From assembly GCF_963974575.1 (NCBI RefSeq), contig NZ_CAXBBQ010000002.1, positions 62,001 to 126,000 on the forward strand: a stretch of DNA of 64,000 nt. Reading direction: 5' to 3'. Below the pieces are notes generated by a model. It searched no databases, was not told the DNA's origin, and saw nothing but the letters and a program-made list of their open reading frames with translations. Position numbers and translations under genes: made by a program. The stretch's first letter is position 1, and the number at the start of each line of letters is the position of its first letter. Shown here piece after piece: positions 50,841-58,972 of this stretch. Source of the stretch: Sphingosinicella sp963974575 (GTDB lineage Bacteria; Pseudomonadota; Alphaproteobacteria; Sphingomonadales; Sphingomonadaceae).

Positions 50841-51290
50841 ATGAGCACATTATCGCACCCTCTTGTCGTAGCTGCGTTTGTTGCTGTGACCGGTCTAATA
50901 GGGAACACTATTATATCGAACAACAACGACAAGCGAGCAGAAAGAATAGAAGAAATTCGTACCAACAGAGATGCGATACTTCAATTAATTTCTAGTGAAA
51001 ATGCTGATGTTGCAGAGCGAAATTTAAGATTTCTTATTGGAGCAGACGTAATAAAAGATCCAGAAAATAAAATTGTTCAAAATTTAAATCAGAAACCACT
51101 CCGGGACATTCTTGTTCCCGTATCAACGCCATGCCTACAGACATCCCGTCTTCCGGAGACACCAGCCCCTTTGCCACGGCGTCCTGCGGACGCTCGCCAA
51201 GCGCTTGATTTGGCTCTTGCTCAGGTGAAAATGTGGGAGGCTTACGGAACAAAAATCAACGCGATCATCAAGCCTTGCGTGGCTCCCTAA
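50841..51290 (+). CDS. hypothetical membrane-anchored protein of mixed composition
   Basis: A 149-residue protein with one N-terminal helix (PLVVAAFVAVTGLIGNTII) and then a charged coiled-coil-like stretch (NNNDKRAERIEEIRTNRDAI, ISSENADVAERNLRFLIGADVI). The middle (50900-51110) is AT-rich, whereas the C-terminal third (PAPLPRRPADARQALDLALAQVKM) is GC-rich. It separates queE from the convergent queF, with which it overlaps by 4 bases. No family is recognised. The composition shift suggests an acquired piece fused to resident sequence. Confidence 0.6.
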   Translation: MSTLSHPLVVAAFVAVTGLIGNTIISNNNDKRAERIEEIRTNRDAILQLISSENADVAERNLRFLIGADVIKDPENKIVQNLNQKPLRDILVPVSTPCLQTSRLPETPAPLPRRPADARQALDLALAQVKMWEAYGTKINAIIKPCVAP

Positions 51291-51733
51291 CCCCGCCCCC
51301 GATACGGCGCGACGCCCTGGTCCGGCACCCACACGTCGGCAGGCGGCGCGCCGGACTGCCAGAACACGTCGATCGGAATGCCGCCACGCGGATACCAGTA
51401 GCCGCCGATACGCAGCCAATGCGGCGCCATCTCGCGAAACAGCCGCTCGCCGATGCCGACGGTGCAATCCTCGTGAAACGCCGCATGATTGCGGAAACTC
51501 CCGAGGAACAGCTTCAGCGACTTCGATTCCACGATGCGCGCGTCCGGCACATAGTCGATCACGATATGCGCAAAATCGGGCTGGCCCGTCACCGGGCACA
51601 GCGATGTGAACTCGGGCGCCGCGAAGCGCACGAGGTAGCGGCTTTCGGGCCGCGGATTGGGCACGTAGTCGAGCTTCGCGGCCTCGGGAGAGGCCGGAAG
51701 CGCACTCACCTTGCCGAGATGCGTCGTTTCCAT
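51287..51733 (-). CDS. queF: NADPH-dependent 7-cyano-7-deazaguanine reductase
   Basis: A 148-residue short-form (YkvM-like) QueF that reduces the nitrile of preQ0 to the amine preQ1. The catalytic cysteine is in FTSLCPVTGQPDFAH near residue 45, the following Asp is in PDF, and the NADPH-site block is VESKSLKLFLGSFRNH near 70-85. HEDCTVGIGERL follows. ATG 51733 is the family start. It lies opposite queC-queE, so the three form a near-complete queuosine-precursor set. Confidence 0.95.
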   Translation of the reverse strand: METTHLGKVSALPASPEAAKLDYVPNPRPESRYLVRFAAPEFTSLCPVTGQPDFAHIVIDYVPDARIVESKSLKLFLGSFRNHAAFHEDCTVGIGERLFREMAPHWLRIGGYWYPRGGIPIDVFWQSGAPPADVWVPDQGVAPYRGRG

Positions 51734-51827
51734 GGGTTTCGCGTTAGAGCGCCCATACGCCATTGGCAATATCGGGGCGTCCGACTATTCAGGAAGTGGA
51801 TTGAGACACAGGTTCAAGGAGCAACGC

Positions 51828-52664
51828 ATGGATTCGCTGGTAACGACGGAATGGCTCGCGAAAGAGCTTGGCGCAAACGATCTGCGCATCGTCGATGCCT
51901 CCTACTTCCTTGATGCGCGCGATGCCCGCGCCGAGTTCGAGGCTGCGCATATCCCGGGCGCCGTGTTCATGGACCTCGGCGAACTCTCCGATACCAGCTC
52001 CAGCCTGCCGAACATGGTGCCGAGCGCGGAGAAGTTCGCCAGCCGTATGCAGGCCATCGGCCTTGGCGATGGCAGCCGCATCGTCGTTTACGACAACTCC
52101 CCCTTGCGCTCCTCGGCGCGCGCATGGTGGCTGCTGAACCTGTTCGGCGCGCACGAAGTCGCGATCCTCGATGGCGGCCTCGCGAAGTGGAAGGCCGAAG
52201 GCCGTGCGATGGAATCGGGCAAGCCCGTCGTGCGCCACCGGCACTTCACCGTCTGGACGGACAAGGCGCAGGTCCGCGATCTTTCGCAGATGAAGGAAAA
52301 CCTGAAGACCAAGGCCGAGCAGGTCGTCGACGCGCGCGGCGCAGCCCGCTTCCGCGGCGACGAGCCGGAAACCCGCCCGGGCGTCCGCCCCGGCCACATC
52401 CCGGGCTCGTTCAACCTGCCCTACACCGAGCTTTTCAACGAGGACGGCACGTTCAAGCAGGGTGAGGCGCTGCGCGGCGCGTTCCGCGAGGTCGGCGTCG
52501 ATCCGGATCAGCCCGTCGTCACCACCTGTGGTTCAGGCGTCACGGCCGCCGTGCTCTCGTTCGGGCTGCACCTGCTCGGCGCGAAGAAGACCGCGCTCTA
52601 TGACGGTTCATGGTCCGAGTGGGGCGGCGAGGCGGATACGCCCGTCGTGACCGGAGCGGCGTGA
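51828..52664 (+). CDS. sseA: 3-mercaptopyruvate sulfurtransferase
   Basis: A 278-residue two-domain rhodanese family enzyme that moves sulfur from 3-mercaptopyruvate or thiosulfate to a thiol acceptor. The N-terminal inactive domain has VDASYFL and AAHIPGAVFMDL. The active C-terminal domain has VDARGAARFRGDEPETRPGV, HIPGSFNLPY and the persulfide loop CGSGVTAA near residue 240, which is the mercaptopyruvate form (CG[ST]GVT). ATG 51828 follows CAAGGAGCAACGC. The GTG start of metC overlaps its stop by 4 bases, linking sulfur-transfer and methionine metabolism. Confidence 0.93.
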   Translation: MDSLVTTEWLAKELGANDLRIVDASYFLDARDARAEFEAAHIPGAVFMDLGELSDTSSSLPNMVPSAEKFASRMQAIGLGDGSRIVVYDNSPLRSSARAWWLLNLFGAHEVAILDGGLAKWKAEGRAMESGKPVVRHRHFTVWTDKAQVRDLSQMKENLKTKAEQVVDARGAARFRGDEPETRPGVRPGHIPGSFNLPYTELFNEDGTFKQGEALRGAFREVGVDPDQPVVTTCGSGVTAAVLSFGLHLLGAKKTALYDGSWSEWGGEADTPVVTGAA

Positions 52665-53833
52665 GCGGCGGCGAAGACGCCCCAGCCACGAAGCTCGTCC
52701 ACGCCGGGCGCCGCCCGGAATGGACGCACGGCGTCGTCAATCCGCCGGTCTACCGCGCCTCGACGTGCCTCTTCGAGACGCTGGATGCCTATGAGGCGGC
52801 ATCGCGCAATCCCGATGCGGGGCTCTATTACGGCCGCCGCGGCACGCCCACGACATGGGCGCTCGCCGAGGCGCTGACCGAGATGGAGCCGGGCGCGGCG
52901 GGCACACACCTGTTCCCCTCGGGCGTCGCCGCGATCGCTACGGCGCTGCTGGCGGCAACATCATCGGGCGGTCATGTCCTGATGGCCGACAATGTCTACG
53001 AACCGACGCGCCTGATGGCGAAATCGATTCTGGCGCAGTCCGGCATCGAGACCGAGTTCTACGACCCGACGAACCACGATAGCCTGCCCGAGCGGATCCG
53101 CGAGAACACGCAGGCGATCTATATGGAAAGCCCCGGCTCGCTGACCTTCGAGGTGCAGGACGTGCCCGCCATCGCGGCGCTCGCCCGCGAACGCGGCATC
53201 ATCTCCATCCTCGACAACACGTGGGCGACCCCCCTGCTCTTCCCGGCGATCCGCCACGGCGTCGACCTTTCGGTGCAGTCGCTCACCAAATACGTGGTCG
53301 GCCACAGCGATGCGCTGATGGGATCGGTCACGGCCGCGCCGGATGCGTGGCAGAATCTCCGCAACACCGCGCTGCGCCTCGGCCAGACCGCCGCGCCCGA
53401 TGATTGCGCCCTTGCCCTGCGGGGCCTCCGCACGCTCGCCATCCGCATGGAACGTCACGGCAAAACTGCGCTGGCGCTCGCGCAGGCGCTCGCCGCGCAC
53501 CCCGCCGTCGAACGCGTGATCTGTCCCGGCCTCCCGGGCGATCCCGGTCACGCGCTGTGGACGCGTGATTTCAGCGGCTACGCCAGCCTGTTCGCCATCG
53601 CGCTGAAACCGGGAAGCCGCGAGGCGCTTGCCGCCTGCGTGGACAATCTCCGCCATTTCGGCATGGGCTTCTCCTTCGGCGGCTATGAAAGCCTCGTACT
53701 GCCCGTGAAGCCGCAGCGCACAGCGACCCGGTGGCAGACCGAAGGGCCCATGCTCCGCATCCACTGCGGTCTGGAGGACGCAGACGATCTGATCGCCGAT
53801 ATGACAGACGCCCTCGATCGTTACGCCGGATAG
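52661..53833 (+). CDS. metC: cystathionine beta-lyase
   Basis: A 390-residue PLP enzyme of the Cys/Met metabolism family that cleaves cystathionine to homocysteine, pyruvate and ammonia. Signatures are VNPPVYRASTCLFET, GLYYGRRGTPTTWALAEALTEME, SPGSLTFEVQDVPAIA, the PLP lysine in VQSLTKYVVGHSD near residue 210 and SFGGYESLVLP near 340. The SPGS and TKYVVGHSD blocks favour MetC over gamma-lyases. GTG 52661 overlaps the sseA stop. The MscS gene follows after 5 bases, so it may be the tail of the same transcript. Confidence 0.93.
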   Translation: MSGGEDAPATKLVHAGRRPEWTHGVVNPPVYRASTCLFETLDAYEAASRNPDAGLYYGRRGTPTTWALAEALTEMEPGAAGTHLFPSGVAAIATALLAATSSGGHVLMADNVYEPTRLMAKSILAQSGIETEFYDPTNHDSLPERIRENTQAIYMESPGSLTFEVQDVPAIAALARERGIISILDNTWATPLLFPAIRHGVDLSVQSLTKYVVGHSDALMGSVTAAPDAWQNLRNTALRLGQTAAPDDCALALRGLRTLAIRMERHGKTALALAQALAAHPAVERVICPGLPGDPGHALWTRDFSGYASLFAIALKPGSREALAACVDNLRHFGMGFSFGGYESLVLPVKPQRTATRWQTEGPMLRIHCGLEDADDLIADMTDALDRYAG

Positions 53834-53838
53834 CGACC

Positions 53839-55125
53839 ATGGGCCGGACCTTCGACATCGCACAATTTCTGGGTCTCCCGGCAGATGCGGTGCTTGAAGC
53901 GAGGATGCTCCCGGTCGCGGCCGTCATCATCGCCTGGGGCCTCGGGTATGTGTTGGCGCGGTTTTCCGCTCCGTACATCCAGAAGCGGGCGGGGTCTCGA
54001 TTTACGTTCATCCCGGGCGGAATCGGCCTGCGGGCCGCCCATTCGCTCGGTGCGATACTGGCGCTGCTCCTGCTCTTTATCGCCGGAAACGTCGCCGAGC
54101 CGGACCCGTTCAGCACCCTCGTGCTGGCATCGGCGATGGGGATCACGTCAGCCTATCTTGTCTTCCAGCTCTGCCGTACCGCTCAGGTCGGCGTTCTCAT
54201 CGCGGCACTTCTGGTCACGGCGACGCTCGTGGCGGTTGTCGCCGCGAAGCTCGGCGGTCTGCAGCCGCTGATAGACGTATTGGGGACTGCAAAACTCGAC
54301 ATCGGCAAATATTCGCTGAGCCTGCTCGGTGTCCTGAACGGGCTTATCATCCTCGGAACCCTCTTCGCACTCATCCGCTTCCTGATGCGCGTCTCCACGC
54401 ACTGGATCGATGGCGCCCACCATCTGGATGGGTCGCAGCGTGTCCTGTTCCAGAAGGTATCGGGGCTTGGCATCCTGGCCGTCGGCGTCTTCGTGGGAAT
54501 CGACCTCCTCGGCATCGATCTGACCGCGCTCAAAGTGTTCTCGGGTGCGCTTGGCCTCGCGATCGGCTTCGGGATGCAGAAAACCTTCGGCAACCTGCTC
54601 GCCGGGCTCATTCTGTTGATGGACCGATCGATCAAGCCTGGTGACGTGATCGTGATCGGAGACACGTTCGGCTGGGTCAACAAGATCGGAGTCCGCGCCG
54701 TTTCCGTGCTCACACGCGACGGCAAGGAATTCCTGATCCCGAACGAAAAGCTGATGACGGAGCAGGTGGAAAACTGGTCCTATTCCAGCCGCAACGTTCG
54801 CGTCCACATTCCGGTCGGCGTGTCTTACAAGTCAGATATCCGCAAGGCACAGGAACTCATGCTTCGCGCAGCCAGCGAAACGCCACGAGTCCTCAGCGAT
54901 CCGCCCCCCAACGTATGGCTGAAGGGCTATGGAGACAGCGCGGTCGATCATGAAATCCTGATCTGGATATCCGATGCCGAGGAAGGCACCGGAAACGTAA
55001 GAAGCGCGATCCTCAACAGACTTTGGGACCTGTTCCAGTCCGAAGGCATCGAAATTCCGTTTCCCCAGCGCGACGTCCATGTTCACATGGTCGCGCCGCC
55101 GCCAGAAAAGCAGGCAGACGCTTAG
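53839..55125 (+). CDS. MscS-family mechanosensitive channel (large form)
   Basis: A 428-residue membrane protein with about six helices. Helices before the pore lie near 20-40, 62-80, 85-105, 115-135 and 160-185. The pore helix is KVFSGALGLAIGFGMQKTFGNLLAGLILL (about 233-260). The beta domain has IKPGDVIVIGDTFGWVNKIGVRAVSVLTRDGKEFLIPNEKL and ENWSYSSRNVRVHIPVGVSY. It is followed by the usual alpha/beta C-terminus ending in QRDVHVHMV. It differs from the 380-residue paralogue at 25336. The stop overlaps prfB by 4 bases (TTAG). Confidence 0.9.
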   Translation: MGRTFDIAQFLGLPADAVLEARMLPVAAVIIAWGLGYVLARFSAPYIQKRAGSRFTFIPGGIGLRAAHSLGAILALLLLFIAGNVAEPDPFSTLVLASAMGITSAYLVFQLCRTAQVGVLIAALLVTATLVAVVAAKLGGLQPLIDVLGTAKLDIGKYSLSLLGVLNGLIILGTLFALIRFLMRVSTHWIDGAHHLDGSQRVLFQKVSGLGILAVGVFVGIDLLGIDLTALKVFSGALGLAIGFGMQKTFGNLLAGLILLMDRSIKPGDVIVIGDTFGWVNKIGVRAVSVLTRDGKEFLIPNEKLMTEQVENWSYSSRNVRVHIPVGVSYKSDIRKAQELMLRAASETPRVLSDPPPNVWLKGYGDSAVDHEILIWISDAEEGTGNVRSAILNRLWDLFQSEGIEIPFPQRDVHVHMVAPPPEKQADA

Positions 55126-56250
55126 TCGTCGTCGGAAACGACCACCTTCTCGCCCGTCACACGCTGCGCAAGCGCCGCCGCCATGAAGTCATCGAGATCG
55201 CCGTCCAGCACATCGTCGGGGCTCGTGTTGACGATGCCCGTGCGCAGGTCCTTCACCTGCTGATAGGGCTGCAGTACATAGCTGCGGATCTGGTGGCCCC
55301 AACCGATGTCGGTCTTGGTCGCGTTCACCGCGTTCGCCTCGGCCTCGCGCTTCTGCAGCTCAGCTTCGTAGAGGCGCGCTTTCAGCTGCTTCATCGCCTC
55401 GGCACGGTTCTTGTGCTGGCTGCGCTGGTTCTGGCAGGCAACGATGATGCCGGTGGGAACGTGCGTGATGCGCACGGCGCTGTCCGTCGTGTTGACGTGC
55501 TGCCCGCCGGCGCCCGAGGCGCGGTAGGTGTCGATCTTGAGATCGCTTTCGTTGACCTCGATGGCGATGTCGTCATCCACCACCGGATAGACCCAGACGC
55601 TCGCGAAGCTCGTGTGCCGCCGTGCCGCGCTGTCATAGGGGCTGATACGCACCAGCCGGTGCACGCCGCTCTCGGTCTTGGCGTAGCCGTAGGCGTTCTC
55701 GCCCTTCACCATCAGCGTCGCGGACTTGATGCCCGCCTGCTCGCCGCCGTGATAGTCGACCAGCTCCACCTTGTTGCCCCGGCGCTCTGCCCAGCGCTGG
55801 TACATGCGCTGCAGCATCGAAGCCCAGTCCTGGCTCTCGGTGCCGCCGGCGCCGGCGTTGATCTCGATATAGGTGTCGTTCGCGTCCGCCTCGCCCGAAA
55901 GCAGCGCGGCGACCTTGTCCTTGTCGGCACGGTTCGCGAGCGTTTCAAGCGCCTTCACGCCGTCGTCGACAAGCTCTTCGTCGCCTTCGGCCTCGGCCAT
56001 CTCGATCAGTTCGACCGTGTCGTCGAGTTCGGTCTGGATGCTCCGCGTCGCCTGGATCGCCTCATCAAGGCGTCTGCGCTCCAGCATCAGCTTCTGCGCG
56101 GCCTTGGGGTCGTTCCAGAGTTCGGGGTTCTCGGCCTCGGCGTTCAGTTCTTCGAGGCGTTTGAGGGCGACATCCCAGTCAAAGAAACCTCCTCAGCAGG
56201 GCCAGCGCCTGCTTGATCCGGTCGACATGGTTGAGCGCTTCGGCGCGCAT
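55122..56250 (-). CDS. prfB: peptide chain release factor 2, expressed by programmed +1 frameshift
   Basis: A 375-residue RF2 that ends translation at TGA and TAA. The start is ATG 56250. Codons 1-23 end LRRFL, then an in-frame TGA stops the zero frame. A +1 shift at CTT continues with DWDVALKRLEELNAEAENP and runs to the true stop at 55122. The recognition tripeptide region reads ISPYDSAARRHTSF (alphaproteobacterial SPY for the usual SPF), and the catalytic GGQ is in ASGAGGQHVNTTDS. A search for a single frame would start it wrongly at 56087. PBP1A lies upstream on the same strand. Confidence 0.97.
56179..56193 (-). promoter_or_regulatory. RF2 programmed frameshift signal
   Basis: On the - strand: AGGAGG (56193-56188), TTT, CTT and TGA (56181-56179), then C. 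The internal Shine-Dalgarno-like AGGAGG lies 3 bases before the slippery CTT, as in E. coli (AGGGGG TAT CTT TGA C). When RF2 is scarce, the ribosome pauses at TGA and shifts +1, so the protein controls its own level. Confidence 0.95.
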
Positions 56251-56283
56251 GGTACTTGTCCTTCGTATTGGAGGCTGCGGCTT

Positions 56284-58749
56284 CTAGTAAATGCCGCCGG
56301 TGGATTGCAAGAAGTCGCTGTCGGAGCGCACGATCTCGCGCTTTTCGAATGGGTCATAGGCAGCCGCGAGGCGGCGCGGTTCGCTTTCGGGCTTGAATGC
56401 TTCCCAGATCACGGCCGCACGCGGATCGGTATCGACCTGCCAGCCGCCATACACGCGCTTGCCGGACCGGCGATCGATCCGCACCATGCGCACGCCCGGC
56501 GCGATCTCGAACGGCCTCTTGGGCATATCCTTCAGCGCGGCGATGGCGAACTGCTTGAAAACCGGCGCGGCAAGCGTGCCGCCCTGCGCGTAGCCGCCCA
56601 TGTTCTTCGGCTCATCGAAGCCGAGGTAGAGTCCCGCCACGACATCGGGCGTGCCGCCCACGAACCATACGTTCGTCGGGCCGTTGGTCGTGCCTGTTTT
56701 TCCGAACATCGGGCGATTGAGGTCGCGCAGAACGACGGCGGTGCCTCGCTGAACGACGCCCTCCAGCATATGCACGACCTGATAGGCGGTCTTGCCGTCG
56801 ATTGCCTGCGGCCTTGCATCGGCGGGGCGCGGCATTGCATCGCCATCCCAATCCGGCGTGTTGCAGCCCGCGCAGTCGCGCGCGTCGGCGCGATAAATGG
56901 TACGGCCGTGTCGGTCCTGGATCAAATCGTAAAGCACCGGAGACTGCCGCTTGCCGCCGTTCGCAAGCATCGCATAGGCGTTCGTAAGCTTCAGCACGGT
57001 CGTCTCGCCCGCGCCAAGCGACATGGAAAGCACCGGCGCCAGCTTGGCGATACCCATCTGGTCGATCGTCTCGACAACCTTGTCCATGCCCGTGTTGTAG
57101 GCAAGGCGCACCGTCATCAGGTTGCGCGATTGTTCAAGACCCCAGCGCATCGTCTGCGGGCCCGCGTAGCCGCCCGAAAAGTTCCTGAAGCACTTGGTGC
57201 CGAGCGAGCGCGTCTGAAACACGCAGTACGGTCCGTCGACGATGACAGACGCAGGCGTGTAGCCGTTTTCGAGTGCCGCTGCGTAAACGAACGGCTTGAT
57301 CGCCGATCCCGGCTGCCGCATCGCCTGCGTCGCGCGGTTATATTGAGAGCGGCGGGCGTCGAAGCCGCCGACCATCGCGAGCACGCGGCCCGTGGAGACC
57401 TCCATCACCACCATGCCTCCGCCGATGTCCGGGATCTGGCGCAGCGTATAATCGCTGCCCGAAATGCGCTTCACGGGGATGACATCGCCGGGCGCCAGCC
57501 GCTGGAACGCCGGCACGCCGACGCCGCGCACGGGAAGCGAAGCGTTCTGTGCGGACATGCGGCCGTTCGTGCCGTCCTCGAAGCCGAGCGAAATCACGCC
57601 GCCCGCCTTTTCGAGCACCACTGCCGCGCGCCAGTCATCATAGCCGACAGGCAGGTTCACGGCGCGCAGGCGCTGCGGCCAGCCTTCGCCAAGCTCAATC
57701 TTGTCGGTCGCTCCGCGCCAGCCGCGCGGACGGTCGTATTTCACCAGGCCATCGCGCAGCGCCATTTCGGCGGCGCGCTGCATTTCCGGGTCGATCGTGG
57801 AGCGAACCCAAAGCCCGCCCGTATAGATGCCGTGCTCGCCCTCTTCGCCGTACTTCTCCACGAGCTCGCGGCGGATATCCTCCATGAAATAGTCGCCGGT
57901 GCGGTCACGCGGGATTTCTGCACGATTGACGACGACGATCGGCTCGGCAGCGGCGGCACGCGCTTCCGCGGCGGTCACATAGCCGTTCTCCGCCATCTGC
58001 CCCAGCACCCAGTTACGGCGCGCGAAGGCGCGGGCGCGGCCCTTCTCGTTGGAGGGGTTGTAGTTGGCGGGTGCCTTCGGCAGCACAGCGAGGAACGCCG
58101 TCTGCGCCAGCGTGAGCTCGTCGACCGGCTTGTTGAAATAAGCGAAGGACGCGGCCTGCACGCCGTATGCGCTGCGACCGAGGAAGATCTGGTTCAGGTA
58201 AAGCTCGATGATGTCGGGCTTGGTCAGCGCCTGCTCGATACGCCGGGCGAGGAAAATCTCCTTCACCTTGCGCACATAGCTAACTTCATTCGTCAGCAGC
58301 AGGTTCTTCGCCACCTGCTGCGTGATCGTGGAAGCGCCGACGGGCCGCTTGCCTGTACCCATCGCCTTTAAGTTCGTGATCGCGGCCTGGAAGATACCGG
58401 GCAGATCGAATCCGGGGTGCGTGAAGAACGTCTTGTCCTCGGCGGACACGAACGCGCCCACGAGCTGCTTCGGCGTCTGTTCGTAATCGAGGAAAATACG
58501 TCGTTCGCGCGCGAACGACGTAAACGGCGTCCCATCCGCCGCGCGCACATGGCTCGGCAGCGGCGGTTCGTATTCGGCAAGCTGCGCCGCATCGGGAAGC
58601 CCGCGCGCAAAAACAAGCCAGGCGACGAACACGACGAGGACGCCGAACAGCACGCCACCACACACGACATAGCTGAGCGCCCGCGCCCAACCCGGCAGGG
58701 CACGGAACTGGGCCCTCAGCCGGGCTACTATCTCGGCAATACGCGCCAT
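56284..58749 (-). CDS. penicillin-binding protein 1A (bifunctional)
   Basis: An 821-residue murein synthase. One N-terminal helix (VVCGGVLFGVLVVFVAWLVF, about 28-47) anchors it. The glycosyltransferase domain (about 70-260) has the catalytic Glu in VSAEDKTFFTHPGFD, with GASTITQQVAKN and RKVKEIFLARRIE. After an OB-like insert, the transpeptidase domain has PGSAIKPFVYAAAL (SxxK), SRN and FGKTGTTN (KTG). It is a class-A PBP of the PBP1a group (mrcA/ponA). Its start is 77 bases from the 146-bp repeat copy at 58827. Confidence 0.95.
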   Translation of the reverse strand: MARIAEIVARLRAQFRALPGWARALSYVVCGGVLFGVLVVFVAWLVFARGLPDAAQLAEYEPPLPSHVRAADGTPFTSFARERRIFLDYEQTPKQLVGAFVSAEDKTFFTHPGFDLPGIFQAAITNLKAMGTGKRPVGASTITQQVAKNLLLTNEVSYVRKVKEIFLARRIEQALTKPDIIELYLNQIFLGRSAYGVQAASFAYFNKPVDELTLAQTAFLAVLPKAPANYNPSNEKGRARAFARRNWVLGQMAENGYVTAAEARAAAAEPIVVVNRAEIPRDRTGDYFMEDIRRELVEKYGEEGEHGIYTGGLWVRSTIDPEMQRAAEMALRDGLVKYDRPRGWRGATDKIELGEGWPQRLRAVNLPVGYDDWRAAVVLEKAGGVISLGFEDGTNGRMSAQNASLPVRGVGVPAFQRLAPGDVIPVKRISGSDYTLRQIPDIGGGMVVMEVSTGRVLAMVGGFDARRSQYNRATQAMRQPGSAIKPFVYAAALENGYTPASVIVDGPYCVFQTRSLGTKCFRNFSGGYAGPQTMRWGLEQSRNLMTVRLAYNTGMDKVVETIDQMGIAKLAPVLSMSLGAGETTVLKLTNAYAMLANGGKRQSPVLYDLIQDRHGRTIYRADARDCAGCNTPDWDGDAMPRPADARPQAIDGKTAYQVVHMLEGVVQRGTAVVLRDLNRPMFGKTGTTNGPTNVWFVGGTPDVVAGLYLGFDEPKNMGGYAQGGTLAAPVFKQFAIAALKDMPKRPFEIAPGVRMVRIDRRSGKRVYGGWQVDTDPRAAVIWEAFKPESEPRRLAAAYDPFEKREIVRSDSDFLQSTGGIY

Positions 58750-58826
58750 TGCCCGAGCCTATAGACGCTGCTTGCGAATGAGGAAACCTGCTGGCGACAG
58801 GATGAGCGAATTTCCTTCAACCGAAT

Positions 58827-58972
58827 GAGGGTGTGTGAGGATACCGTTCAGCGTGGAGAGAAAACGGTGAAATTTGAGAACCGGCGCGCAGCGTATGAAA
58901 GGCGCGTGAGCACCGGAAGCGCAGAAGACCGACGTTTGCGGCCCAGCATGGGCTGGACATTCATACATCTTA
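58827..58972. repeat. 146-bp palindromic MITE-like element, second copy
   Basis: It is exactly the same length as the copy at 46352 and matches it at 111 of 146 positions in an ungapped hand alignment, best in the centre (GAGAACCGGCGCGCAGCGTA and CGTGAGCACCGGAAGCGCAG). The outer inverted repeats are more decayed and the left end reads GA for TA. The right-end TTA is the TAA stop of the M48 gene. Confidence 0.8.

Noticed and set aside
56087..56250. prfB as a truncated or frameshifted pseudogene
   Set aside because: The in-frame TGA is the conserved autoregulatory frameshift site with AGGAGG and CTT TGA C in the right places.
55873..58371. 832-codon open frame on the + strand opposite PBP1A and prfB
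   Set aside because: Low-complexity arginine/histidine content; PBP1A motifs on the other strand are unambiguous.
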